From positions 186,001 to 250,000 of the forward strand of contig CAWJEW010000007.1 of NCBI GenBank assembly GCA_963842065.1: DNA of 64,000 bases, in the 5' to 3' direction. Both the position numbers and the translations under genes were made by a program. The notes under the pieces were generated by a model that saw only the letters and a program-made list of their open reading frames with translations, did no database searches and was not told the DNA's origin. Below, piece by piece: positions 47,372-56,190 of the stretch. The DNA comes from CAITWD01 sp963842065 (GTDB lineage: Bacteria > Actinomycetota > Thermoleophilia > Miltoncostaeales > Miltoncostaeaceae). Positions within the stretch are counted from its first letter, which is position 1. Each line of letters opens with the position of its first letter.

Positions 47372-47475
47372 CAGACCGCACTCCGCGGCACGGCGTGCGT
47401 CGGGTGCCCGCGGGGGCCGTCCGCGCCACGCAACGGCCCCGGCGCGGCTGAAGAGCCGGGCACCACCATCGTCGC

Positions 47476-48861
47476 CTAGTGGCGGAAGCCTTCCTTGTGG
47501 ATTGCCGACGGCATGCGCTCGGGCTCCTTGGCGAAGGTCTCGAGCACGTCGGTCATGTGCGCAAGCAGCAGCCGCGCGAGGTCGTGGCTGAACCCGTGCC
47601 GCACCACGATCCGACAGACCACCAGGTCCTTGCGATTGTCTTCCATCGTGTACGCAGGCACCTGCCAGCCGTATTCGCGTAAACGCGCGGACAGCTCGAA
47701 CAGCGTGAAGTTCTGGTTCGGGCGCAGCGACCACGACAGCACCGGCAGGTCCGACCCGTCCGTGATGATCTCGAACGGGCCCATCGCGCCGATCTTCGTC
47801 GCCAGGAACTTGGCGACGTCCTGGGCCGTTTGGTGGATCTTGCGATAGCCGGTGCGACCAAGGCGCACAAAGTTGTAGTACTGGGCGACGATCTGCCCGC
47901 CTGGACGCGAGAAGTTGATCCCGAACGTCGGCATGTTGCCGCCCAGGTAGTTCACCCGGAACACCAGCTCTTCGGGCAGCTCTTGTGTGTCGCGCCACAG
48001 CACCCAGCCGACACCCAGCGGCGCAAGGCCGTACTTGTGTCCGGATGCGTTGATCGACTTCACCCTGGGCACCCGGAAGTCCCACTCGAGATCGGGCTGC
48101 AGAAACGGCGCGACGAAGCCGCCGCTGGCCCCGTCCACATGGATCGGGATGTCGAGTCCGGTGCGCGCCTGCAGGTCGTCGAGTGCCGCGTCGATCTCGG
48201 CGATCGGCTCGTATTCGCCCGTGAACGTGGACCCGAGAACGGCGACGACGGCGATCGTGTTCTCGTCGCAGCGCTTGACCGCCTCCTCCGCGCTGAGGAT
48301 GAACCGGTTCCCTTCCATCGGGACGAGCCGCTCCTCGACGTCCCAGTAGCGGGCGAACTTGTGCCAGCACACCTGCACGTTGGCGCCGGTCACGATGTTC
48401 GGCCGGTCCGTCGGGCGGCCCGCCGCACGCTGGCGCTGCTGCCAGCGTCGCAGCAGCGCCATGCCACCGAGCATGCAGGCCTCGCTGGATCCGATCGTCG
48501 AAGTGCCGATCACGTCCTTGGTGTCGGGCGCATTCCAGAGATTGCCGAGCATGTTCACGCAACGCAGCTCGAGTTCGGCGATCTGCGGATACTCGTCCTT
48601 GTCGATCATGTTCTTGTCGAAGCTCTCGGCCATCAGCAACAGCAGCTCCGGCTCGGCCCAGGTCTGGCAAAACGTCGCCAGGTTGAGACGCGCGTTGCCC
48701 TCGACCATCAGCTCGTCGCGGACAAGCTCGTACGCGTGTCGTCCATCCCATTCGTCTTCGGGCATCTGGTACTTGGGCGCGCTCCACGACGGATCGGTGC
48801 TGACGTAGACGTCGTCGGACGCGTCGGCATCGGAGGAGCTCTTCACCCGGTGAACCGCCAT
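47476..48861 (-). CDS. gad: Glutamate decarboxylase
   Basis: This PLP enzyme converts glutamate to GABA and CO2, consuming a proton, and often serves acid resistance. The 461-residue product shows FCQTWAEPELLLLM, GTSTIGSSEACMLGGMALLRRW, VLGSTFTGEYEPI, IPIHVDGASGGFVAPF, the PLP lysine in SINASGHKYGLAPLGVGWV, and NYLGGNMPTFGINFSRPG. An AAAGGAG site 4 nt before the ATG sets the start at 48861. No glutamate/GABA antiporter is adjacent. Confidence 0.96.
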   Translation of the reverse strand: MAVHRVKSSSDADASDDVYVSTDPSWSAPKYQMPEDEWDGRHAYELVRDELMVEGNARLNLATFCQTWAEPELLLLMAESFDKNMIDKDEYPQIAELELRCVNMLGNLWNAPDTKDVIGTSTIGSSEACMLGGMALLRRWQQRQRAAGRPTDRPNIVTGANVQVCWHKFARYWDVEERLVPMEGNRFILSAEEAVKRCDENTIAVVAVLGSTFTGEYEPIAEIDAALDDLQARTGLDIPIHVDGASGGFVAPFLQPDLEWDFRVPRVKSINASGHKYGLAPLGVGWVLWRDTQELPEELVFRVNYLGGNMPTFGINFSRPGGQIVAQYYNFVRLGRTGYRKIHQTAQDVAKFLATKIGAMGPFEIITDGSDLPVLSWSLRPNQNFTLFELSARLREYGWQVPAYTMEDNRKDLVVCRIVVRHGFSHDLARLLLAHMTDVLETFAKEPERMPSAIHKEGFRH

Positions 48862-49114
48862 GGCACTCCTTTGGATGTTGCGCTCGCGATCACCACAGCG
48901 GCGGCGTCGCAGCGTTTGGCATGACCGAGCGGCATCCGCGCGCAGGTCCGACGGATGCGGAGCTTCGGGAGATTCTCCGCGATCCTTGCACAGCCCATGC
49001 GCGACGGCCACCCGTTCGCATCCGCCGTTACGCGCACTCATGCCGGTCGGATATCGGGTACGAATACCCCGACCGGTCGGCGGTGCCGCCGACGCCCGAT
49101 GCAGACGAGGCCCC

Positions 49115-49717
49115 ATGACCGAAACAGAGGTATTCGTCCTCGCCGACCGTGCCTTGGCTGATGTCGTCGCGAGGATCCGGCCGGATCAATGGGACATGCC
49201 GATGCCCCCGGAGTTCCAACGGCGCGGGAGCGACCACGTGCCGACCCTGCGGGAGGTCGTCAATTACCACGCCTACGACGACGCGTGGGTGCCCGACATG
49301 TTGGCGGGCTGGACGATGGAGGAGGTCGGCACCGACGCGTATTCGGGCGATCTGCTGGGCGACGACCCCGTCGCCAGCTTCCAGGCGCTGGTCGAGCGGG
49401 CGTGCACCGCGGCGCGCGCCGTCACGGACCTCGCGCAGACCGTCCACTGTTCGTTCGGCAACTACACGACCCAGGAGTACTTCTGGCAGATCACGATCTT
49501 CCGCGGCCTACGCGCGCACGACATCGCCTGCGCGATCGGCGTCGAGCCCACGTTGCCGGACGCCCTGATCGAGGGCCTGTGGCAGGAGATCAGCCCGCGT
49601 GCCGAGGAGTGGCGGCTGATCGGGATCTTCCCGCCGGCGATCCCCGTCCCCGATGATGCCCCGCTCGGCGAACGCCTGCTCGGCCTGACCGGACGCAAGC
49701 GGGCCGACGCGGCCTAA
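49115..49717 (+). CDS. DinB-fold protein, TIGR03086/mycothiol maleylpyruvate isomerase-like
   Basis: This 200-residue helical-bundle protein belongs to the MDMPI/DinB superfamily, common in actinobacteria, where some members use mycothiol. Matching parts are an N-terminal helix with LADRALADVVARIRPDQWDMPMP, LREVVNYHAYDDAWVPDML with a likely metal-binding His, and ITIFRGLRAHDIACAIG with another His near the end. GAGG precedes the ATG at 49115. Its TAA stop is the target duplication of the IS5 element that follows. The substrate is unknown. Confidence 0.8.
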   Translation: MTETEVFVLADRALADVVARIRPDQWDMPMPPEFQRRGSDHVPTLREVVNYHAYDDAWVPDMLAGWTMEEVGTDAYSGDLLGDDPVASFQALVERACTAARAVTDLAQTVHCSFGNYTTQEYFWQITIFRGLRAHDIACAIGVEPTLPDALIEGLWQEISPRAEEWRLIGIFPPAIPVPDDAPLGERLLGLTGRKRADAA

Positions 49718-50630
49718 GAAGCTCTAACGAAACGAAGGTGGCCGCCTCTCGGCGCTGAACCCAGTGCACGGAGCCCGTCCGCGATACTGGGAGATGCCGA
49801 TGGCCGCCTCGCGCAGAAAGCCGTGGATCGTCGATGACGAGCTGTGGGCGCTGGTCGCGCCGCTGCTTCCCGCACGGCCGCGGCGGTTTCGCTACCCCGG
49901 CCGCAGGCCGCTTGACGATCGGCTGGTCTTGCAGGGGATCCTGTTCGTCCTGCACACCGGCATCGGCTTCAGAGCACCTGCCCCAGGAGCTGGGGTATGG
50001 CTCGGGGATGACCGCCTGGCGGCGCCTGCACGCCTGGCAGCAGGCCGGGGTGTGGCAGCGGCTGCACCAGCTCCTTTTGGAGCGCCTTCACAGCTCCGGT
50101 CAGATCGACTGGTCGCGCGCGATCGTCGATGCCTCCTACATCCAGGCCAAAAAGGGGGCTCCTGGCTCGGGCCGAGCCCGGTCGACAGAGGCCGGGCCGG
50201 CGCCAAACACCACCTGATCACCGACGCGTCCGGAGTGATCCTGGCTTGGTCGGCGACGGCCGCCAACCGCAACGACATCACCCAGCTGATTCCGCTCATC
50301 GAGGCGATCCCACATGTCAAGGGAGCCCGCGGCAGGCCCCGTCACCGACCCGAGCGCCTCGTCGCCGACCGCGGATATGACCACGACAAGTACCGGCGTC
50401 TGCTGCGCGCCCGCGGCATCGCGCACCGGATCGGACGCCGCGGGACCGGGCACGGGTCGGGACTCGGCCGCCACCGCTGGGTCGTCGAGCGCACGATCAG
50501 CCACCTACACAACAAGCGCCGGCTGCTCATCTGCACCGACCGCTCCAAGGCCACCCACGACGCGCTGCTGGCGCTGGCAGTGTGCGTGTTGACCTACTCC
50601 CGCTACCGGGCATCATTGTGTTAGAGGTTC
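49718..50630 (+). mobile_element. IS5-family insertion sequence
   Basis: This 913-bp element has terminal inverted repeats GAAGCTCTAACGAAACGAAG (left) and GAACCTCTAACACAATGATG (right, complement), 15 of 20 matching. It is flanked by TAA on both sides (49715-49717, 50631-50633), fitting the 3-bp TNA duplications of some IS5 subgroups. The left TAA is the stop codon of the DinB-fold gene. Confidence 0.88.
49800..50624 (+). CDS. IS5-family transposase, two frame changes
   Basis: Three pieces make one transposase. The first (KPWIVDDELWALVAPLLP, then GILFVLHTGIGF) runs to 49970. The next, one frame over (EHLPQELGYGSGMTAWRRL, then AIVDASYIQAKKG), holds the first catalytic Asp. The third, back in the first frame, has AGAKHHLITDASG, VADRGYD with the second Asp and HRWVVERTISHL with the Glu. 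The first change needs removal of one A at 49971. The second occurs at AAAAAGGGGG (50149-50158), where A-AAG-GGG is a plausible -1 slippery heptamer, a mechanism known in the IS5 family. With the first indel real, the copy would be dead. Confidence 0.82.
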   Translation: MAASRRKPWIVDDELWALVAPLLPARPRRFRYPGRRPLDDRLVLQGILFVLHTGIGFRAPAPGAGVWLGDDRLAAPARLAAGRGVAAAAPAPFGAPSQLRSDRLVARDRRCLLHPGQKGGSWLGPSPVDRGRAGAKHHLITDASGVILAWSATAANRNDITQLIPLIEAIPHVKGARGRPRHRPERLVADRGYDHDKYRRLLRARGIAHRIGRRGTGHGSGLGRHRWVVERTISHLHNKRRLLICTDRSKATHDALLALAVCVLTYSRYRASLC

Positions 50631-50661
50631 TAAGCGCGCGGCACCCCGCGCGCCGGAGGCG

Positions 50662-51510
50662 TTACTCCAGGTTGGCGGCGTCGAACAGGAGCGTTGGGTC
50701 GTCGAGCGAGACGACGACTGCGGGGTCGATGCGCCGCCCTGGTGTGTCGTCTCTGCGCACCGCGGTGCCCCATGCCGCAAAGGCCACCGCGTGGGTGGCG
50801 AACGGCATCGGTCCCTCGGCGACCTTGACCTCGACCACGCCCGACGCGCCGACGGCGAGCGCCATCGACTGCATCCGCTCCATGGCGGTCTCGCGAGCGC
50901 TGTACATCGCCTCGGTGTAGTTGCTCAGCTCGACGTTCTGGGTGCGCTGCCGCATGACCGTACCGACCGAGCGGCGCGGCGCGTAGACGAAGCTCGCACC
51001 CTGCACGAGCGCCAGCGGGCGCCACCCGGCGATCTTCAGCAGAGCGAAATCGCGCGCGGACAGGTCCGAAACGAAGATGTCGTCGGGCGGCACCGCCGGG
51101 GCGCCGATCGGCCGCACCGCGGTGCCGGTCAGGCTGATGTCGACGAACGACGCGTGGACCGCGCGCTCGATCGTCACCCCGACGACCCCATGGGCCCCAA
51201 CCTCGGCGGCTTCGGCATGCATCCGTACGATCGCGGCACCGAAGGCCATCTCATACGCCGACGAGGCCGGTGTGATGGCGCCCTCCCCCCAGCTCCACAG
51301 CGTCGCCGACCACGGGATGGAGACCATCGACAGCCCGCTGACGAGTTCCAGCGGCTCCCAGCCGATGGCGTGCACGATGAGTTCCTCGTCGATGGTCAGG
51401 TCGGACGTCGGCTCCGGCCCGCGCGTTGGCGGGTGCTCCAGCGACGCGACGGCGCGTCGCACCTGCGCGGCAAGGTCGTCGCGGGCGCTCGAGTCCGCCG
51501 CGCCGCTCAT
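50662..51510 (-). CDS. Protein with two YbjQ-like domains (copy A)
   Basis: This 282-residue soluble protein has two copies of a YbjQ/UPF0145-like (putative heavy-metal-binding) domain. The first runs from about 45 to 135 (VHAIGWEPLELVSGLSMVSI, then AEVGAHGVVGVTIE). The second runs from about 148 to 250 (FVSDLSARDFALLKIAGWRP, then AMYSARETAMERMQSMALAVGASGVVEVKV). YbjQ proteins of known structure form pentamers; their function is unclear. ATG overlaps the copy B stop by 4 nt. It is the last gene of the operon. Confidence 0.75.
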   Translation of the reverse strand: MSGAADSSARDDLAAQVRRAVASLEHPPTRGPEPTSDLTIDEELIVHAIGWEPLELVSGLSMVSIPWSATLWSWGEGAITPASSAYEMAFGAAIVRMHAEAAEVGAHGVVGVTIERAVHASFVDISLTGTAVRPIGAPAVPPDDIFVSDLSARDFALLKIAGWRPLALVQGASFVYAPRRSVGTVMRQRTQNVELSNYTEAMYSARETAMERMQSMALAVGASGVVEVKVAEGPMPFATHAVAFAAWGTAVRRDDTPGRRIDPAVVVSLDDPTLLFDAANLE

Positions 51511-52406
51511 GACAGGCGCACCGTCGGTTGGGGCATCGGCAAGGGGTCAAAGTCCTTGAAGCGCCGCAGCCGGTTGCCGCGTAGCCGGCAGCGGACCTCC
51601 CAGTCATCGTCCATGACCGCGCGCTCGATCACGTCGAGCTCGACCCCGTGGAGCTCGTCACCATCCAGCTGACCCCGCGCCTTGCGGCGCACGATGTCGC
51701 GTGCGGCCATGCGCGCAACGACGAACTGCTCGATTTCTTGCGGCTCGTTGGAGGACAGCCACGAGGGCCCCCCGCGCCCGCCGAGCAGGTATTCAGTCAT
51801 GCAGTACCCCCAGACGCGGACCGAGCTGACCGCGGACACGACCGACACCGGGACGAACCCGGCCTCGAAGACTTTCCCCAGGCGCTGACCGGCGAGAAAC
51901 GTCGTCCAGGGCACAAACCCCGACGGCGGCACGTCGCGCACCCGGACCGCAGTGCCCCGCAGATGAAACTCGTTGATTTGCAGGTCGCTGATCTCGCTGA
52001 CCGTGTCGACGACGCCAACGATGCCGTGGGCCCCAAGGGCGATCGCCTCCTCCATCATCCGCGAGCGCGCGCTCGAGAAGCCCTCGGTCCAGAAGGCCTC
52101 GACCTGGGTCTGTTGGAAGTTCTGGCCCCAGGACCGGTGGGTCGGTCCCCGCATTCCGTGAGGGCATTGGAAGACCTCCGAATACGCGCCGGCATCCTGG
52201 CTCAGCGGATACCCCATGCCGCCGCCCATCCCCCGCCCGCCAAACCAGCCCCACTGCATCGCGCAGAACCCCTGGACGAACCCCAGCGGCTCGAGGCCCA
52301 TCTCCAAACATGCACCGAAGTCCGGCACGCTCAGCCCGGAGGAGAAGCCGCCCTCGGCGAAGCGCCGTCCGACCGCCTCTGGCAGATCGCTCGACGGATC
52401 GCTCAT
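51507..52406 (-). CDS. Protein with two YbjQ-like domains (copy B)
   Basis: This 299-residue soluble paralogue has a first domain at about 20-135 (SSGLSVPDFGACLEMGLEPLGFVQG, then SRMMEEAIALGAHGIVGVVD) with a Gly/Met/Trp-rich insertion (WGWFGGRGMGGGMG). The second, more diverged domain is at about 150-285 (LGKVFEAGFVPVSVVSAVSSV, with HGVELDVIERAV). The Met, Cys and His content of the insertion could bind metal, but that is inference. It starts 1-4 nt from its neighbours. Confidence 0.72.
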   Translation of the reverse strand: MSDPSSDLPEAVGRRFAEGGFSSGLSVPDFGACLEMGLEPLGFVQGFCAMQWGWFGGRGMGGGMGYPLSQDAGAYSEVFQCPHGMRGPTHRSWGQNFQQTQVEAFWTEGFSSARSRMMEEAIALGAHGIVGVVDTVSEISDLQINEFHLRGTAVRVRDVPPSGFVPWTTFLAGQRLGKVFEAGFVPVSVVSAVSSVRVWGYCMTEYLLGGRGGPSWLSSNEPQEIEQFVVARMAARDIVRRKARGQLDGDELHGVELDVIERAVMDDDWEVRCRLRGNRLRRFKDFDPLPMPQPTVRLS

Positions 52407-53203
52407 CAGTTGTCGAGCGAGATAATCGTGGTCGGCTTGGGCAGGGTGACGGTACCGCCGGAGGCGCCGACTGCCGTGCCGAGCGCGAGGAACTCAATGG
52501 TGTGCGAGCCCCACTGGTGGGATTTCTCCTCCAGGCGCACGCCGACGATGCCGGACGACTCGAGACGCGCCGCCTCGTCCTGCATGCGTGTCATCGCCAG
52601 CTCGCGGGCCTCGTACAACGCTTGGGTGAAGTTCGGAAGCTCGACGTTCTGGCCGGTCGAACTCAGCGTCTGGCCGAGGCCGCGGTGCGCGATGTGGTAG
52701 ACGCAGGTCCCCATGACCAGGCCCTGCGGCTGGTACCCGGTCTGCAGGAGGGTCCAGAAGTCCTGACCCGACAGGTCCGATGTGAATGGCTTGCCGAGCT
52801 TATTGAGACGGGAGACCCCATCCTCCGCCTTGACGGCCGTGCCGACCGCGATGAACTCGGCGGCGTCCGATCCCCACTCGTAGTAGTTGACGTCGAGCCG
52901 GACCCCGACAACGCCGTCGGCGCCCAGTTCGGCGGCCTCCTCCTCCATGCGGGTCATTGCGAGCTCGCGAGCGTTGTACATGGCCTCGGTGAGCTTGGTC
53001 AGCTCCTGGCTCTGACCCCATTTCCGGGTCTGGAAACCGGTGTGGTAGATCGACGACCCCATCACGAAGCCGACCGGATGGAAGCCCGCTTCCTTGACCA
53101 GCAGGAACTCGTTGACCGAGAGGTCCGAGGTGAACAGCCCGTGCTCGAGCTCCTCGAGCCGATGTACTGTTGCCTCGGGCAGATCGGCAGACGGATCGCT
53201 CAT
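52406..53203 (-). CDS. Protein with two YbjQ-like domains (copy C)
   Basis: This 265-residue protein is the clearest of the three paralogues. Both halves repeat the same plan: FTSDLSVNEFLLVKEAGFHPVGFVMGSSIYH then EAMYNARELAMTRMEEEAAELGADGVVGVRLD, and FTSDLSGQDFWTLLQTGYQPQGLVMGTCVYH then ALYEARELAMTRMQDEAARLESSGIVGVRLE. Each ends in an EFIAVGTAVK-like strand. AGGAGG is 6 nt before the ATG at 53203. Confidence 0.78.
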   Translation of the reverse strand: MSDPSADLPEATVHRLEELEHGLFTSDLSVNEFLLVKEAGFHPVGFVMGSSIYHTGFQTRKWGQSQELTKLTEAMYNARELAMTRMEEEAAELGADGVVGVRLDVNYYEWGSDAAEFIAVGTAVKAEDGVSRLNKLGKPFTSDLSGQDFWTLLQTGYQPQGLVMGTCVYHIAHRGLGQTLSSTGQNVELPNFTQALYEARELAMTRMQDEAARLESSGIVGVRLEEKSHQWGSHTIEFLALGTAVGASGGTVTLPKPTTIISLDN

Positions 53204-53601
53204 GCGTGTCCTCCTAGGACGATGTGCTCGAGGGCCTGCCGTGCGGATTCGTTGTGTGCGGCCTCGGCCTGCAGGGCGGTCAACAGCCGCATGATCCAGG
53301 TGTCCATGTCGACTTCCTCGGTTCGGATGCGCACGCCGCCCGACAGACGCCCGACGGTACAGCGCAGCGACGAACCGTCGATCGTCGCGTCGAACTGATC
53401 GCTGGCGAGCGTGGCTTGGACCGAGGTGACCGCCTCCGAGCGACGCAATCGACCTCCTCCGCGCTGCACGCGCAGCCGATCGCCCAACGCATCCTCGAGC
53501 CCGACACACAGCGCCCGCAACAGCGCATGGACGTCGGGGCTGTCGGCACGTAGCGACGCCGCCGCCATCGCAAGATCGAACGAGTCGTCAGGCTGCGTCA
53601 T
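53200..53601 (-). CDS. Small hypothetical protein leading the YbjQ-like operon
   Basis: This 133-residue soluble protein of unrecognised family has alternating helical and strand stretches (PDVHALLRALCVGLEDALGD; DATIDGSSLRCTVGRL; LLTALQAEAAHNESARQALEH). It overlaps copy C by 4 nt and is the first gene of the operon, so it is probably a functional partner. TGTAAT (complement of 53611-53616), 9 nt before the ATG, with TTGGCC 16 nt further up is a likely promoter for a leaderless transcript. Confidence 0.7.
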   Translation of the reverse strand: MTQPDDSFDLAMAAASLRADSPDVHALLRALCVGLEDALGDRLRVQRGGGRLRRSEAVTSVQATLASDQFDATIDGSSLRCTVGRLSGGVRIRTEEVDMDTWIMRLLTALQAEAAHNESARQALEHIVLGGHA

Positions 53602-53750
53602 CGCACAGACATTACAACCGCCCGGTCGGGTCGGCCAATCGTCTGCGTACCTGCCAACAGGCCTCGCGTCTCCTGCGCCGGCGTGTGATCGATGTCGCAA
53701 AATGTGTGGGCGTGGGTGTCGTGCCCGAGCGGGGAGTCCGGGGGTCCGGA

Positions 53751-53756
53751 TACGCT
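53751..53756 (+). promoter_or_regulatory. -10 hexamer for aquaporin gene
   Basis: TACGCT lies 31 nt before the ATG, with a GGAGG ribosome site in between (53778-53782). No -35 match is evident. Confidence 0.35.
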
Positions 53757-53787
53757 CCAGGCAGTCTCACACTCCCGGAGGTGTCCG

Positions 53788-54606
53788 ATGGCCAAGCCCC
53801 CACCGCGGCCTCTGCTCGGCGAATTGATGAGCCACGAAGCAGAGTTCCTGGGCGCGCTCGCGGATTTCCAAGACCCCAAGCAGGAATGGCGTCGCCTGTT
53901 CTCCGAGTGCTACGGCACCTTCTTGCTTGTCCTCGTGGCGGCCGGGGGCGGCATGATGGGTCAGGCGTTTCCCGACACGATCAGCCGCACCGCGGCGGTC
54001 GTTGCGCCGGGACTCATGGTCATGGGGATCATCCTGTTCATGGGCAAGGTCTCGGGTGCGCACCTCAACCCGGCGGTCAGCATCGCGTTCGCGGCCCGCG
54101 GTGACTTCCCGTGGCGACGGGTCCCCGGGTACGTGATCGTTCAGCTGGTCGGGGCCACAATCGCCGCGCTCGTGCTGCGCGCGGTCGTCAACGTGTCCGC
54201 TTCCTACGGGGCGAACTACCCGGCGCACGGGTATTCGGCCGGGGCGGCGCTCACGATGGAGATCCTGCTCACGCTCGGCCTTGTCAGCGTGATCCTCGGC
54301 ACCGCATCCGGCGCGCAGAACATCGGGATCTTCGGCGCGCTCGGGGTCGGGGCCTACATCGCCCTCGCCGGCCTGTGGGGCAGCCCGATCTCGGGTGCAT
54401 CGATGAATCCCGCGCGCACGTTCGGCCCGGATCTTGTCGGCCAGAAATGGACGTCGTACTGGGTGTACGTCGTCGGGCCGATTGTCGGGGCGCTCGTCGC
54501 CGTCGCGTTCGCGTTTGTGCTGCGCGGGGCTGGCGGAGGGCGCGCGGGCTCCGGGGCAGCGCAGGGTGACCTGTTCACCGAGGTTGAGCGACCGGAACAG
54601 CAGTAA
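53788..54606 (+). CDS. Aquaporin / MIP family channel
   Basis: This six-helix water or small-solute channel has 272 residues. Both signature loops are present: SGAHLNPAVSIAFA in the first half and SGASMNPARTFGPD in the second, each with the NPA motif. A cytoplasmic N-terminus of about 40 residues precedes helix 1 (FSECYGTFLLVLVAAGGGMM). The arginine after the second NPA, part of the selectivity filter, is present. GGAGG 5 nt upstream supports ATG 53788. Confidence 0.94.
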   Translation: MAKPPPRPLLGELMSHEAEFLGALADFQDPKQEWRRLFSECYGTFLLVLVAAGGGMMGQAFPDTISRTAAVVAPGLMVMGIILFMGKVSGAHLNPAVSIAFAARGDFPWRRVPGYVIVQLVGATIAALVLRAVVNVSASYGANYPAHGYSAGAALTMEILLTLGLVSVILGTASGAQNIGIFGALGVGAYIALAGLWGSPISGASMNPARTFGPDLVGQKWTSYWVYVVGPIVGALVAVAFAFVLRGAGGGRAGSGAAQGDLFTEVERPEQQ

Positions 54607-54816
54607 CTCGCAGCGTGTCCGGCGACGGTGCGACGGCGCAGGGCGCGCCGGACCCCGAGTGTCCGACCGCGCGCACCCTCCGAGCGTGCTCCCCATTCCC
54701 ATCTTCGCGACCAATCTGCTCAGAACCGTCAGCGGCTTGGTCCCGCGGGTGCCCGCCTCGGTGACGCGCGACCGCGGACTCACCAGGCGTGCCCACCGAG
54801 CTACTCGGGGCCGAGG

Positions 54817-55110
54817 GTGCGTCAAGGACTTGCCTATCTGTGCGCGTTTGTGATCCTGCCGCTGCTCGGCGCCTTCATGACCGGGGTGCTGGTCGTGGGC
54901 GGCGGACCGTTCGCCGGGCTGATCATGGTGCTCTTCGCCGGGCTGTCGATTTGGATGGCCCGCGTGTGGTACCGGCTCAACGGCGACCACCGGCCAGGTG
55001 TCCTGAATCGGCAGGCCGCCATCGGGCTCTGCCTGTTTGTGGTGCCGCTGTCCATCGTCGGCGGGCTCATCTGGCTGAGCGCCGCGGTGACGGCGGGCGG
55101 AGGCCCCTGA
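54817..55110 (+). CDS. Small three-helix membrane protein
   Basis: This 97-residue protein from GTG 54817 has three hydrophobic helices (YLCAFVILPLLGAFMTGVLVV; LIMVLFAGLSIWMARVWY; AAIGLCLFVVPLSIVGGLIWL). No family is recognised. The frame is open upstream to 54628, but that stretch is arginine-rich and not protein-like, so the short form is preferred. It lies 210 bp after the aquaporin gene. Confidence 0.5.
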   Translation: MRQGLAYLCAFVILPLLGAFMTGVLVVGGGPFAGLIMVLFAGLSIWMARVWYRLNGDHRPGVLNRQAAIGLCLFVVPLSIVGGLIWLSAAVTAGGGP

Positions 55111-55275
55111 CCCCTTACCGTGGCCACGATGCCGCCCAACTCCAGGTGCCCTCCAGCACCGGAGCACGGGGGCACGCCCGCGTGGCAGCGCGGTGGGCCC
55201 CTGCTAGCCTCGGCTGCGGAGGCATCCGACGCGGCGGCCCCTGGCAGCCGAGCTGACCCCGACCGTGGAGTGACC

Positions 55276-56190
55276 ATGCAGGCGGTGCGATTCAACAGCT
55301 ACGGCGACGTCGACGTGCTCGAAGTCGTCGAGGTCCCCCGCCCGGCTCCCGGACCGGGACAGGTGCTTGTCCGCGTGCGCGCGGCGGGGATCAACCCCGG
55401 TGAAGCGAAGATCCGCGATGGCGCCATGCGCGAACAATTCCCCGCGACCTTCCCCTCGGGGGAGGGCACTGACCTGGCCGGGGTCGTCGAACAGGTGGCC
55501 GAGGGAGTTCGCGAGTTCTCGGCGGGCGATGAAGTCGTCGGGTTCACGAACAACCGTGCCAGCCATGCCGAGTACGTCCTCGTCGAAGCAACCGACCTGG
55601 TGGCGAAACCCGCCCAGGTCCCGTGGGAGGTCGCCGGCGCGCTGTTCGTCGTGGGCACCACCGCCGTGGCGGCCGTCCGCGCGGTGGGCATTGGCCCCGG
55701 AGACGTTGTGGCGGTCGCCGGCGCCGGAGGCGGCGTCGGATCGCTCGCTGCCCAGCTGGCGCGCCTCGACGGTGCCCGCGTGCTGGGCATCGCCGGCGCC
55801 GCGGACGGACCATGGTTGGTCCAACACGGCGTCGAACCCATCAACTACGCGGGCGACGTCTCCGCCGCGATTCGGGCGACAACCGACCGGGTCGACGCAT
55901 TCATCGACGCCGCGGGCCACGGCAACGTCGCGCTCGCGCTGGATCTCGGCGTCGCACCGGACCGGATCAACACGATCATCGACTTCGCCGCGGTGGCCCA
56001 ATTCGGGGTGAAAGCCGAGGGCAGCAGCGCCGCCGCGAACGCAGCCGTTCTCGCAGAGCTTCTGGCGCTCCTCGCCGACGGCCGGCTGGAGTTGTCCATC
56101 GGCGCGACCTTCCCGCTGTCGCGGGTACGCGACGCATACCGCCATTTGGACGCGAAGCACGGCCACGGGAAGGTCGTGCTGATCCCCTGA
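55276..56190 (+). CDS. Zinc-independent MDR oxidoreductase, quinone reductase-like
   Basis: This 304-residue medium-chain reductase is probably NADPH-dependent. The N-terminal GroES-like part has MQAVRFNSYGDVDVLEVVEV and VLVRVRAAGINPGEAKIRDG, without the catalytic zinc cysteine. The nucleotide-binding part has VVAVAGAGGGVGSLAAQLA. GGAG about 6 nt before ATG 55276 sets the start; TAGCCT at 55205 may be the -10. The substrate is unknown. Confidence 0.88.
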   Translation: MQAVRFNSYGDVDVLEVVEVPRPAPGPGQVLVRVRAAGINPGEAKIRDGAMREQFPATFPSGEGTDLAGVVEQVAEGVREFSAGDEVVGFTNNRASHAEYVLVEATDLVAKPAQVPWEVAGALFVVGTTAVAAVRAVGIGPGDVVAVAGAGGGVGSLAAQLARLDGARVLGIAGAADGPWLVQHGVEPINYAGDVSAAIRATTDRVDAFIDAAGHGNVALALDLGVAPDRINTIIDFAAVAQFGVKAEGSSAAANAAVLAELLALLADGRLELSIGATFPLSRVRDAYRHLDAKHGHGKVVLIP

